From Ilumatobacter coccineus YM16-304 (GTDB taxonomy: Bacteria > Actinomycetota > Acidimicrobiia > Acidimicrobiales > Ilumatobacteraceae), in NCBI RefSeq assembly GCF_000348785.1, contig NC_020520.1:3224001-3288000 (forward strand): a DNA stretch of 64,000 bases. The letters run 5' to 3'. Below, piece by piece: positions 53,027-60,842 of the stretch. A program made the position numbers and the translations under genes. The notes below the pieces were generated by a model, which saw only the letters and a program-made list of their open reading frames with translations, did no database searches and was not told where the DNA came from. How positions within the stretch are numbered: position 1 is the first letter of the stretch; each line of letters begins with the position of its first letter.

Positions 53027-53604
53027 GAGGGGGCGAGGTGGCGCAGGATGGTCTCGACGCCGGGGTCGGCCAACTCGATCGCGTCGTGCCAGGAGAACCA
53101 ACCGATCTCTTGACTCTCACCGTCCGGCGGCGCAGGGTCGGATGTTCCACCGTCGATCAGATAGCGCAGGTCGAGGTGCGTGTGGCCACGGCCTCCGGCG
53201 TGGACGTCGAGGTGGATCAACTCCGGCACCCCATCGGCATCGAACGGACCGGCGAACGACACGTCGAGGCCGGTTTCTTCTGCCGATTCGCGCAGTGCGG
53301 CAGCCCACGGCGTCTCGCCGGGATCGACGTGACCACCGGGTTGCAACCAGATGCCGAGGCGCTTGTGCTTGAGCATGACCACTCCGCGTGGCCCCACCAC
53401 GATGCCCGATCCGGTGACGTGGATCGGGCTGGATTCCTGCGACAGCGGATCGTCGAGATCGTCATACGCCGCAAGGAATCGCGCTCTCGACGTGACCTCG
53501 CGTTCGTCGAGTCCGACACGGGCCTCGACGTCGTCTCGAATCCGGGAGCGAAGCGCGTCGTCGATCACCTCGTCAGGTGTAGCAGGCGCCGCCGGAAATG
53601 ACAT
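53020..53604 (-). CDS. NUDIX hydrolase
   Basis: 194 residues from ATG 53604. The Nudix box GX5EX7REXXEEXGL is complete, opening at GGHVDPGET; WLQPGGHV and HLDLRYLIDGG are common in the RppH/MutT-like set with an N-terminal helical extension (about 1-50). Substrate unknown. Its stop codon lies inside the last intergenic repeat copy, so the repeat seems to have inserted at or grown into the gene end. Shares a 117-base divergent, AT-richer region with the response regulator. Confidence 0.9.
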   Translation of the reverse strand: MSFPAAPATPDEVIDDALRSRIRDDVEARVGLDEREVTSRARFLAAYDDLDDPLSQESSPIHVTGSGIVVGPRGVVMLKHKRLGIWLQPGGHVDPGETPWAAALRESAEETGLDVSFAGPFDADGVPELIHLDVHAGGRGHTHLDLRYLIDGGTSDPAPPDGESQEIGWFSWHDAIELADPGVETILRHLAPSG

Positions 53605-53721
53605 CTCCGTAATTTGTCAACATTTCATCTTCAAGTTCAGACAGAACGGGGCCGATACAAGCTCATACCTCAGAACACATCAACCTTGAACACCGGTTCG
53701 GCGGATCCGGAAGGGCTCCCA

Positions 53722-54486
53722 ATGCACAACGACATCAACATCTCATCTCGGATCATGGTCGCAGTCGACGATCACGACCTGCGCCGTGTGGCCGTGGCGG
53801 GCCTCAGAGCCTCCGGGTTCTGCGTCAGCGCACCGACCGATGGAGATGCTGCCATCCTCCTCGCGGAGTCGTTCTCCCCCGATGTCGTCGTGGTGGATTC
53901 GTTTCTCTTCGCCCCCGACGGACGACCACTGCACGAGAAACTGCGCGAGTCGTCCGAGCAGTACCTGATCTGCATCACCAACGAAGGCCAGCATCGCCTC
54001 CGCACCTCGGTCATCCAGTCGGGTGCCGACGATGCGATGTCGATGCCGGTCCACGCCGACGAACTCGCCGCACGCTGCCACGCGCTTCTCCGCCGACCGC
54101 GCCAGATGCAGCAACGAGTGGATTCTCAGGTCGCCTCGACGATCGTCCTCGGACCGCTCGTGATCGATCTCGGCCGCCGTGAGGTGCGAGTCGACGACGA
54201 AGAGGTGCAGACCACCCGTATCGAGTTCTCGTTGCTCGAACAGCTCTGCCGCCGCCCGACCGAAGTGTGCACTCGCGAGGACCTCCTCGACGCCGTGTGG
54301 GGTCCGAAGTGGGTGGGCGACACGCACGTCGTCGACGTGCACCTGTCGAACCTGCGTCGCAAGCTCGACAAAGCCGCTCCCGGCACCAAGGTGATCCACA
54401 CCGTTCGCGGTGTCGGCTTCCGCCTCGCCAACGACGTCACCGACGCACTCGAACTGTCGCCGGTTCGCGCCGCGACGTTCGCCTGA
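53722..54486 (+). CDS. Orphan OmpR-type response regulator with atypical receiver
   Basis: 254 residues from ATG 53722, with GGAAGGG 7 bases upstream. Receiver (about 10-128): acidic pair in MVAVDDHDLRR, phospho-acceptor Asp in VVVVDSFLF, Thr in ICITNEG. The invariant Lys of receivers (TKP) is replaced by Met (DAMSMPVHADE). DNA-binding winged helix (about 145-235): VDDEEVQTTRIEFSLLEQLC, and VDVHLSNLRRKLDKA, HTVRGVGFRL. No histidine kinase adjoins it. It may work without normal phosphorylation. Confidence 0.9.
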   Translation: MHNDINISSRIMVAVDDHDLRRVAVAGLRASGFCVSAPTDGDAAILLAESFSPDVVVVDSFLFAPDGRPLHEKLRESSEQYLICITNEGQHRLRTSVIQSGADDAMSMPVHADELAARCHALLRRPRQMQQRVDSQVASTIVLGPLVIDLGRREVRVDDEEVQTTRIEFSLLEQLCRRPTEVCTREDLLDAVWGPKWVGDTHVVDVHLSNLRRKLDKAAPGTKVIHTVRGVGFRLANDVTDALELSPVRAATFA

Positions 54487-54568
54487 ACGACCCGACCCCC
54501 AGACGTCCCCTCGACGTCACCTTCGAGCGACGCGCTCACCCATCTGACGCTGCGCGTTCGCTGTCGCG

Positions 54569-56299
54569 TCAGTCGTACACGGCGGTGAGCCACCAGCGTC
54601 GGTGCTCGGCGACCACCAGCGCCGCGTGACGCTCTCCCGACTCGTCGGCCTCGGTGACCATCTGGAACCGCGCGAGCCGACGATGATTCGCCGGCTCCCA
54701 CCACTGCTGGTCGACCGGCCACGGCCCGGCCCACGACTCGATGCGTCGCACTTTGCCGCGGCGCCACCCCTCCTCTTCGCTGCCCAGCATCACTCGCATG
54801 ACCGCCGGGGGCGCCGACACGATGCCTCTACCGTTGACCGACACCGAGAGACCGTCGGCATCGAGCACTTCGACCGGACGCCCGTCGCCGTACACCGTTG
54901 CCGGTGACGGAGCCGGCAACGAACCCGGCCACGGGCCGTGCGGACCGGCCCCGGTACCGGCACGCGACACCGCTCGTTCACGTTGATCGAGATCGACCGT
55001 GGTCGCCGGCACCCACCGGTACCGATCGGCCGGCAGACGACCGCCGTGCCAGACCGGCACCGTGACCGCCTGCTCGGACGTGAGCGTGGTCAGCCGTGCG
55101 ATCGCCCGGGCCGCTCGCCGGTCGGCTTCCGACTGCCCACCCCACAGCCCGAGTTGCACGCCCTCGTCGGCGCGCACCTCGTCGGGGGTCAACCGGATGA
55201 GCGCAACGCCACCGGTGATCTCGTTCTCGCTGCCGCGCGGCAGGTTGATCCACCCGTCGAGTTGCCATCGCACCCGCTCGACCATCGCCGATGCCGACAT
55301 GCCGGCCGACCGATACCACGACCGTTCGGAACGTTCGCCGTGTTCGGTTTCGAGCAGGACGACGAGACGGGTGCACACTCGCCCGTCGGCGCCGAGCGCA
55401 CCGGCGAGTTCGTCGGCCAACTGCTTGGCGACGAAGACCACGGCGTCGGACTGACCCGCCGCATCGTCGAGCACTCGAGACAGACGCCGTTCGGGCGCCG
55501 GATCGGTGGTGTTGGCCGGGCGATGATCGGCTCCCGACGCCAAGCGATGCGCATGCACGCCGACGTGCCCGAAGCGCCCGAGCACGTCGGCGGCCGACAA
55601 CGCAGCGAGGTCACCGAGGCGACGCATGCCGAGCCGGACGAACAGGTCGGCGAGGTCGGCGTCGACTTCGCCGAGCGTCTGCAACCACCCGACCGGCAAC
55701 GGCGAACAGAAGGTCGCCGACTCCCCCGGTTCGACCACCACGGGCGACGATCGACGCACCGCCAACCGAGCGGCCACGCTCGCCGAGAACCGCCCGTCGG
55801 CCACCCCCACTCCGACCGCCACCTCCCGGTTCGAGAGCGCGCGTCGCACGATGTCGGCCAGGTGCTCGGCGGTGGCCAGGTCGCCTCCGAAGTAGCGCGA
55901 CGGCCCGACTGCGGCCACGGTGAGCCAGCCGGGTTCGACCACGTCGACGCGCGGCGCGACGTCGGCCACCGCCCGGACCACCGACTCGAACTCTCGAGCA
56001 TCACGAGCCGGGTCGTCGTCGAGCAGCTCGATGAGCGGACAACGTTGTTGCGCCTGTCGACGACGCTGCCCGATGACCACGCCCTCACTCGCGGCAGCGG
56101 TCGACCGGGCCACGACCCGATGCGATCGCATGACCGCTGCGGGCACCTCGGGCCGGCAGCCGGCAGCGACGATCGGCCAGTCGGGGCACCAGATGGTGAT
56201 GAATCGCTCCGGACGTTCGGATGGCTCCGACGATCGTGACGGCCCTGACGGCCGTGGCGCTCGTGCGCTGGCATCGTCGACGCCGGTGTCGGCGCTCAT
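54569..56299 (-). CDS. imuB: ImuB, Y-family polymerase-like mutasome adaptor
   Basis: 576 residues from ATG 56299, overlapping the imuA' stop by four bases (ATGA). Y-family fold without the catalytic Asp: the strand FITIWCPDWPIVAAG stands where active polymerases have DxD. A beta-clamp-binding motif QLGLWGG is at about 385. The C-terminus ends HAALVVAEHRRWWLTAVYD, typical of actinobacterial ImuB. It tethers DnaE2 to the sliding clamp in SOS translesion synthesis. The N-terminal 30 residues are poorly conserved and the true start could be a little further in. Confidence 0.9.
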   Translation of the reverse strand: MSADTGVDDASARAPRPSGPSRSSEPSERPERFITIWCPDWPIVAAGCRPEVPAAVMRSHRVVARSTAAASEGVVIGQRRRQAQQRCPLIELLDDDPARDAREFESVVRAVADVAPRVDVVEPGWLTVAAVGPSRYFGGDLATAEHLADIVRRALSNREVAVGVGVADGRFSASVAARLAVRRSSPVVVEPGESATFCSPLPVGWLQTLGEVDADLADLFVRLGMRRLGDLAALSAADVLGRFGHVGVHAHRLASGADHRPANTTDPAPERRLSRVLDDAAGQSDAVVFVAKQLADELAGALGADGRVCTRLVVLLETEHGERSERSWYRSAGMSASAMVERVRWQLDGWINLPRGSENEITGGVALIRLTPDEVRADEGVQLGLWGGQSEADRRAARAIARLTTLTSEQAVTVPVWHGGRLPADRYRWVPATTVDLDQRERAVSRAGTGAGPHGPWPGSLPAPSPATVYGDGRPVEVLDADGLSVSVNGRGIVSAPPAVMRVMLGSEEEGWRRGKVRRIESWAGPWPVDQQWWEPANHRRLARFQMVTEADESGERHAALVVAEHRRWWLTAVYD

Positions 56300-57183
56300 C
56301 CGGCAGCGAGGTGGTCGTCGTGGAGGCCGGCACGCATCTCGGCCAGGACTTCGGCCTGCGGGTCGAGTTCGACAGCGTCGACGGCACGGCCGACGGCCAG
56401 GTCGTCGCCGGCGACGACGGCGAGCGCCGACTCACCCGAAGCCACCCCCGCACGTAGTGCGACGCGGCCGGCGGCTCCGACCAGCTCCAGCGAGCAGCGC
56501 TGCGCTCGAGGCTGGCGACGACCCGCCGCTTCGATCTCGATCTGACGGCAGCGGAGGTGGCCGAACCCTTGCCCGAGGCCCTCCCAGACGGTCCGCTGCG
56601 TGGTCAGCGTGATGTCGCTCCCCAGGGCACCGGCATCGCCCAACACGAGGACCACCGCCCCGCGTTGCTGCACACGGGAACCGAGCTTGCGGACCGCCGC
56701 CGGGCGGCGATCGGTGCGCAACGACGCCGGGACCCGGGTGACGACGATGTCGAAGCCGTCGACGGCAGCACCCATCACGTCGATCCATTCGGCTGCCAGG
56801 CGATCGGAAGCAGCCTCGGCCGACGCGTCGGAGGACAGCCGCGGGTTGCTCTCGATCCGGACGATGCGTTCGAGTGGCACCCCGAGCTCGGCGGCCGCGT
56901 CGGCTCCGAACGTGTCGACGTCGACCACTGCCATCCACGCGCCCTGCGCCAGCGCCTCGCTCGCCACCGAGAACGCCATCGACGATGCCGCCGTGCCGCA
57001 GCACGACAGCACCCGCCCGCGGACCAGTGCCTGCTCGGGAAACAGGCCGCTGAGCGGCTCGGCGATCGGCAGCGTCCGCTCACGAGCGAACGTGACCGGG
57101 GCGACACGTTCTCCGAGCTGCGCGAGCACGTCGCTCAACGCGTCGTGGTCGGAAGGAATATCATCACGTGCTGCCAGTTCCAT
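56296..57183 (-). CDS. imuA': ImuA', RecA-like mutasome protein
   Basis: 295 residues from ATG 57183. It is homologous to RecA in fold but lacks a clear Walker A: the corresponding loop is LSCCGTAASSMAFSVAS. Strands VVDVDTFGADAAAELGVPLE, FDIVVTRVPASLRTDRRPAA and GAVVLVLGDAGALG match ImuA'. First gene of the imuA'-imuB operon, directly behind a LexA box. AAGG lies directly against the ATG, too close for a normal ribosome site, so the transcript may be leaderless. Confidence 0.88.
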   Translation of the reverse strand: MELAARDDIPSDHDALSDVLAQLGERVAPVTFARERTLPIAEPLSGLFPEQALVRGRVLSCCGTAASSMAFSVASEALAQGAWMAVVDVDTFGADAAAELGVPLERIVRIESNPRLSSDASAEAASDRLAAEWIDVMGAAVDGFDIVVTRVPASLRTDRRPAAVRKLGSRVQQRGAVVLVLGDAGALGSDITLTTQRTVWEGLGQGFGHLRCRQIEIEAAGRRQPRAQRCSLELVGAAGRVALRAGVASGESALAVVAGDDLAVGRAVDAVELDPQAEVLAEMRAGLHDDHLAAG

Positions 57184-57194
57184 CCTTCGAAACC

Positions 57195-57216
57195 GTATCG
57201 AACACCTGTTCGATAC
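57195..57216 (-). promoter_or_regulatory. LexA box of the imuA'B operon
   Basis: GTATCGAAC-ACCT-GTTCGATAC, a perfect 22-base palindrome around GAAC-N4-GTTC, ending 12 bases before the imuA' ATG. On the minus strand GATAC at its edge could be the -10, so LexA would cover the core promoter. The dnaE2 promoter shares the string TGTTCGATAC at the same distance from its start. Confidence 0.88.
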
Positions 57217-57321
57217 GCAAGGGGCCGGCGACGATCGTGCCGTGTCCAGCGGTGACGCCCGCGATGCGTCCGGCGGCGACGTCGAGTGAGCGGCGAATGA
57301 GCGTCGGTGACGGTCGAGCGG

Positions 57322-58146
57322 CTAGCGCGTCAGCCGCGCCCACGACATGAGCAGCGCGTGCAGATCGGCTCCGTTCGCCGCCCAGCCGTCGGCCCCCAGC
57401 GACATCGCATGCTCGCCGTCTCGCACGACGCGACCGCCGACGATGATCTTGGTGGCCGGATCGGCCTCCTTCATGGCCGCGCACGCTGCGGCAGCCGAGT
57501 CCAACGACTCGCTGTTGGTGACGGAGATGCCGACGGCCACGACATCGGCGGCCTTGGCGGCGTAGACGAACGACGCCGACGGCGTGTTGGCCCCGAGGTC
57601 GAGCACGTTCCACCCCCGCAGTCGGAGCAGGTCGCCCAGGATCGCGACAGGAAGGGCATGGGTCTCGTCGGCCGGCGCACCGAGCACCACCGTGCCGCGT
57701 GACCGGCCTCGGCGGGAGAAACGGTGCCCCAGGCGACCCATGATCCGCGTGACGATCCCGCTCGCCGCATGCTCGACCGCCACATCGAGTTCGCCGGTCT
57801 CCCAACGTTCGCCGATCGACACCATCGCCGGTGCGACGACGTCGAGATACAGCCCGTCGAGATCGGCACCGGCAGCGAGCGCCGCTTCGACGACGCCCCA
57901 CGCTCCGGCACCGTCGGCGGCGACCAGACGGGCCTCGAAACGCTCCGCCCAGGGCGCCGGAGTACCACGTTCGACGGGGCCGTTCTGCTCACCGTCTCGA
58001 AAGCGCTCGACCGCATCGGAACCGACCTGCCAGGTGCCACCGACCTTCTCGGCATCGAGGAGTCCGAGCCGCACGTACCGGTACGCGGTCATGTAGTGGA
58101 CGCCGAGTTCTTCGGCGGCTTCGTGAAGAGTCAGCGTCGTTGCCAT
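57322..58146 (-). CDS. CarH/LitR-like B12-dependent photoreceptor regulator
   Basis: 274 residues from ATG 58146. Order: MerR/excisionase-like helix-turn-helix (about 6-50; LTLHEAAEELGVHYMTAYRY), a four-helix B12 cap domain (about 65-145) with the CarH light-sensor motif W-x9-EH (Trp115...Glu125-His126 in ERWETGELDVAVEHAA), and a Rossmann B12 domain with His163 in DETHALPV that can ligate cobalt, plus VVAVGISVTNSESL. CarH proteins bind adenosylcobalamin, repress as tetramers in the dark and fall apart in light, usually controlling carotenoid or photolyase genes. None is adjacent; it sits upstream of imuA'B on the same strand. Confidence 0.85.
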   Translation of the reverse strand: MATTLTLHEAAEELGVHYMTAYRYVRLGLLDAEKVGGTWQVGSDAVERFRDGEQNGPVERGTPAPWAERFEARLVAADGAGAWGVVEAALAAGADLDGLYLDVVAPAMVSIGERWETGELDVAVEHAASGIVTRIMGRLGHRFSRRGRSRGTVVLGAPADETHALPVAILGDLLRLRGWNVLDLGANTPSASFVYAAKAADVVAVGISVTNSESLDSAAAACAAMKEADPATKIIVGGRVVRDGEHAMSLGADGWAANGADLHALLMSWARLTR

Positions 58147-58217
58147 CAGCAAAGGCGCAGGCTAGATCGGCCTCTCGACGACGCGCCCAACCGTGCGCAG
58201 ATTTGGTACTTCGAGGC

Positions 58218-58673
58218 TTACTTGTTGTTCCAGCGCTCGCGAGCTTCGCGAGCACGGACCAGCAGGTGCATCGGCACCTTCTTCGCCGCTTCGGTCAGCG
58301 CGGCGTCGCCACCGGCTGCGGCGGCGTCGTCGCCACCGGCCTCGGGCTCGTCGGGCTGGAGGTCTTCGAACGACGGCGGCGTGACGCCGGGCTTCCAGTA
58401 CTGGTAGAGGTCACGAACGATGTCGGACAGACCGTCGGAGTCGTAGCCCTTCTCGAGGTCGACCGTGATGATGTTCGAGTAGACGTGCACCCCGGCGACA
58501 CGGCCGGTGGCGAACAGTTGGCGAGCCAACTCGTCGGACGGCGACGCGCCGTACGCGTCGAGGACCGAACGGAACCGTTCGTGCCCTTGGCCCGACAGCG
58601 TGCGGTTGACTTCGTAGCGCACCACACCAGGTGTTGCGCTCGGCTTCTCGGTAACGGCGACCAGCTGACCCAT
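58218..58673 (-). CDS. Nfu N-terminal-domain-like (Scaffold_N) protein
   Basis: 151 residues from ATG 58673. The first 90 residues match the Nfu/NifU-associated N-terminal domain: VVRYEVNRTLSGQ, SPSDELARQLFATGRVAGVH, VYSNIITVDLEKGYD. The C-terminal CxxC iron-sulfur scaffold domain is missing; instead there is an acidic/Ala-rich linker and the helix MHLLVRAREARERW. Many actinobacteria have this short form as a hypothetical protein. A role in iron-sulfur cluster handling is only a guess. Confidence 0.65.
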   Translation of the reverse strand: MGQLVAVTEKPSATPGVVRYEVNRTLSGQGHERFRSVLDAYGASPSDELARQLFATGRVAGVHVYSNIITVDLEKGYDSDGLSDIVRDLYQYWKPGVTPPSFEDLQPDEPEAGGDDAAAAGGDAALTEAAKKVPMHLLVRAREARERWNNK

Positions 58674-58706
58674 ATCGCACGCCAGGCTAGTGCGCGGGCC
58701 TCCGAC

Positions 58707-59474
58707 CTACGCAGCCTGGTTGGCGAAGATCATCACGTCGATCGCCACGAGACGGGCATCGGAGGTGCCGGTGACCGCGACGATCACACCCTCTCTGCCC
58801 CCGGCGACGGCGATCGTGTACCCCGCGTCGACCCGGCCGTCGGGGGTGAGGTACGAGCTGAAGCCGACCGCTTCCTCGCCGACTTCACCGACGGGTTCGA
58901 TGCCCGAGCGCAGGTACCAGTCGTTGCGCACCTGGTCGACGGGGACGAAGAACACCTCGGCCGAGACCGATCCCGACTCGATGAGACAGGTCGACTCGTC
59001 GACGTCGGTGCTCGTCGCTGCGGATCCGCCTTCGTCGGCGACGATCTGATCGATGCCGAACGGGTCGAGTCGCTCGCAGGCAGCGGGGGCCGGCTCCACC
59101 GTCGGTGGCGGCGGGGGCTGGGTCGTGTCGGGCGACGGCTGCGGGTCGCCGACCAGTTCGGTCGTGGGCGGCACCGGCGTGGTCGCCGGCTCGTCGGGGT
59201 CGACCTCGGGAGGCGGCGGCGGAACGAGGGTCGGGGCCACTTCGATCACGCCGTCTCCGGAGTCGCCGGTCTGCCCTTCGATGGTCGACGGCGGGACGGT
59301 CGGGACCGGGCGCATCTCACCGGTGGTCTGGGTGAAGGGCTCGTCGTCGGCGTCGGTGGACGGCGTCGATTCCGTCACCGTGACCGGTGCGGACTCCGAC
59401 GACGACTCGTCGTCGCCGCTGCACGCAGCCATCGACAGCGCCGCCACGGACGCGAGCACGATCGATTTCAGCAT
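58707..59474 (-). CDS. Lipoprotein with Pro/Thr-rich linker
   Basis: 255 residues from ATG 59474 (MLKSIVLASVAALSMAACSG). Lipobox SMAAC puts it on the outer face of the membrane. Residues about 25-140 are acidic and Pro/Thr-rich; the C-terminal part (about 145-255) is a small globular domain with two Cys (CERLDPFGID, STCLIESGS) that may form a disulfide. It ends AIDVMIFANQAA. No known family. 57 bases after the VWA gene stop, same strand; possible terminal gene of the VWA/DUF5682 operon. Confidence 0.65.
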   Translation of the reverse strand: MLKSIVLASVAALSMAACSGDDESSSESAPVTVTESTPSTDADDEPFTQTTGEMRPVPTVPPSTIEGQTGDSGDGVIEVAPTLVPPPPPEVDPDEPATTPVPPTTELVGDPQPSPDTTQPPPPPTVEPAPAACERLDPFGIDQIVADEGGSAATSTDVDESTCLIESGSVSAEVFFVPVDQVRNDWYLRSGIEPVGEVGEEAVGFSSYLTPDGRVDAGYTIAVAGGREGVIVAVTGTSDARLVAIDVMIFANQAA

Positions 59475-59531
59475 CACGATCGAACGGTACCGCCCCCGAA
59501 CCCGCCGCACGGGGCACTGCCCACCCGGGGC

Positions 59532-60842
59532 TCAATAGAGCGCGGCGGCCAGCACGTCGGGGAACTCGTCGGGGGTCGTGGCCATGACCGTGGCACCGAG
59601 CGCGACGAGGGCTTCGGCGTGCGCGTGATCGTGCGCCGGGGTGCCTTCGTCGCTGAGCGCGAGCAGCACGATGACGTTGACACCGGAGGCCACCATCTCG
59701 CCCACACGCTGCCGCATCAGGTCGCCGTTGCCACCTTCGTACAGGTCGGAGATGAGCACGAACACGCTCTTGCGCGGGCGCTCGATCTGGCGTTGGCAGT
59801 ACGTGACCGCCGACGCGATGTCGGTGCCGCCGCCCAACTGCACGCCGAACAGCACCTCGACCGGGTCGTGGAGGAACGGCGTGAGGTCGGTGATCGCCGT
59901 GTCGAAGGCGATGAACCGGGTGCGCAGGGTGGGGAGCTGTGCCAGCACCGCGGCGAAGAGCGAGGCGTAGACCACCGACTCGGCCATCGACCCCGACTGG
60001 TCGACGGCGATGACGACGTCTCGCGCCAGGCTCTGCTGGCGGCGCCCGTGGCCGATCAACTGCTCGGGCACGATCGTGCGCTGCTCGGGCAGCCAGTGCT
60101 TGAGGTTGGCAGCGATGGTGTGCGGCCAGTCGATGTCACCGGGCCGCGGCCGCCGGGTCTTGGCCGACCGGGCCAGCGCTCCGGTCACCGCGCGGCGGGT
60201 CTGGTCGGTCAGACGGGCCTCGACGTCGGCCAGCACCTTGGCGATGACCTGCCGGGCGGTGGCCCGGGTCTCGTCGGGCAGCATCTTGTTGAGTTCGACC
60301 AGCAGCGTCACGAGGCCGATGTCGGGTTCGATCGCCTGCAGCAGCTCGGGTTCGAGCATCAACTGCTTGAGGTCGAGTCGTTCGACGGCGTCGCGTTGCA
60401 GCACCTTGACGACGTCGGTCGGGAAGTAGCGGCGGATGTCGCCGAGCCATCGCACGACGCCGGGCTTCGATCGGCCGAGACCACCGCTGCGCTGCCCCGA
60501 CGCCTTGCGGCCGCCGCTGCTCTCGCGGTCTTGGCGGTCGTAGAGCGCACCGAGGGCGGCGTCGATCCGGCGGTCGTCGCCAGTCAGCCCTCCCGGTGCC
60601 CCGGATCGATCGGGTGCCGACGCCGACGAGCCACCATCGGCGCTCCCGTCACCCGGGCCTTCGGCGCTCCCGTCGGCACCGTCGTCCGCCGCTTGAGCGT
60701 CGCCGGTCTCGCTGTCGGCAGGATCGGACTGGCTGCCGAGCACGAGCAGCCATCGGCGACGCCGCTCGGCATCCGACACGCGAGGCAGCGGCAGGTCGTG
60801 GCGCTCGACGGGGGCGAACGTCGGCGGCGTCCGGCCGGTCAT
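59532..60842 (-). CDS. VWA-domain (CoxE-like) protein
   Basis: 436 residues from ATG 60842, overlapping the DUF5682 stop by four bases. The first 130 residues are a variable linker (Asp/Gly/Ser-rich), then a helical CoxE-like region, then a von Willebrand A domain (about 255-436) with the MIDAS metal site VIAVDQSGSMAE and LISDLYEGGN. VWA proteins paired with MoxR ATPases typically help load metals or activate a target. Here the partners are DUF5682 and the MoxR-type ATPase encoded directly upstream. Confidence 0.85.
   Translation of the reverse strand: MTGRTPPTFAPVERHDLPLPRVSDAERRRRWLLVLGSQSDPADSETGDAQAADDGADGSAEGPGDGSADGGSSASAPDRSGAPGGLTGDDRRIDAALGALYDRQDRESSGGRKASGQRSGGLGRSKPGVVRWLGDIRRYFPTDVVKVLQRDAVERLDLKQLMLEPELLQAIEPDIGLVTLLVELNKMLPDETRATARQVIAKVLADVEARLTDQTRRAVTGALARSAKTRRPRPGDIDWPHTIAANLKHWLPEQRTIVPEQLIGHGRRQQSLARDVVIAVDQSGSMAESVVYASLFAAVLAQLPTLRTRFIAFDTAITDLTPFLHDPVEVLFGVQLGGGTDIASAVTYCQRQIERPRKSVFVLISDLYEGGNGDLMRQRVGEMVASGVNVIVLLALSDEGTPAHDHAHAEALVALGATVMATTPDEFPDVLAAALY

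Noticed and set aside
57190-57321. Minus-strand coding-like stretch between the CarH-like gene and imuA' (RRSLDVAAGRIAGVTAGHGT)
   Set aside because: Third positions look coding, but there is no usable start codon, it runs through the LexA box and overlaps the imuA' start. It could be a remnant.
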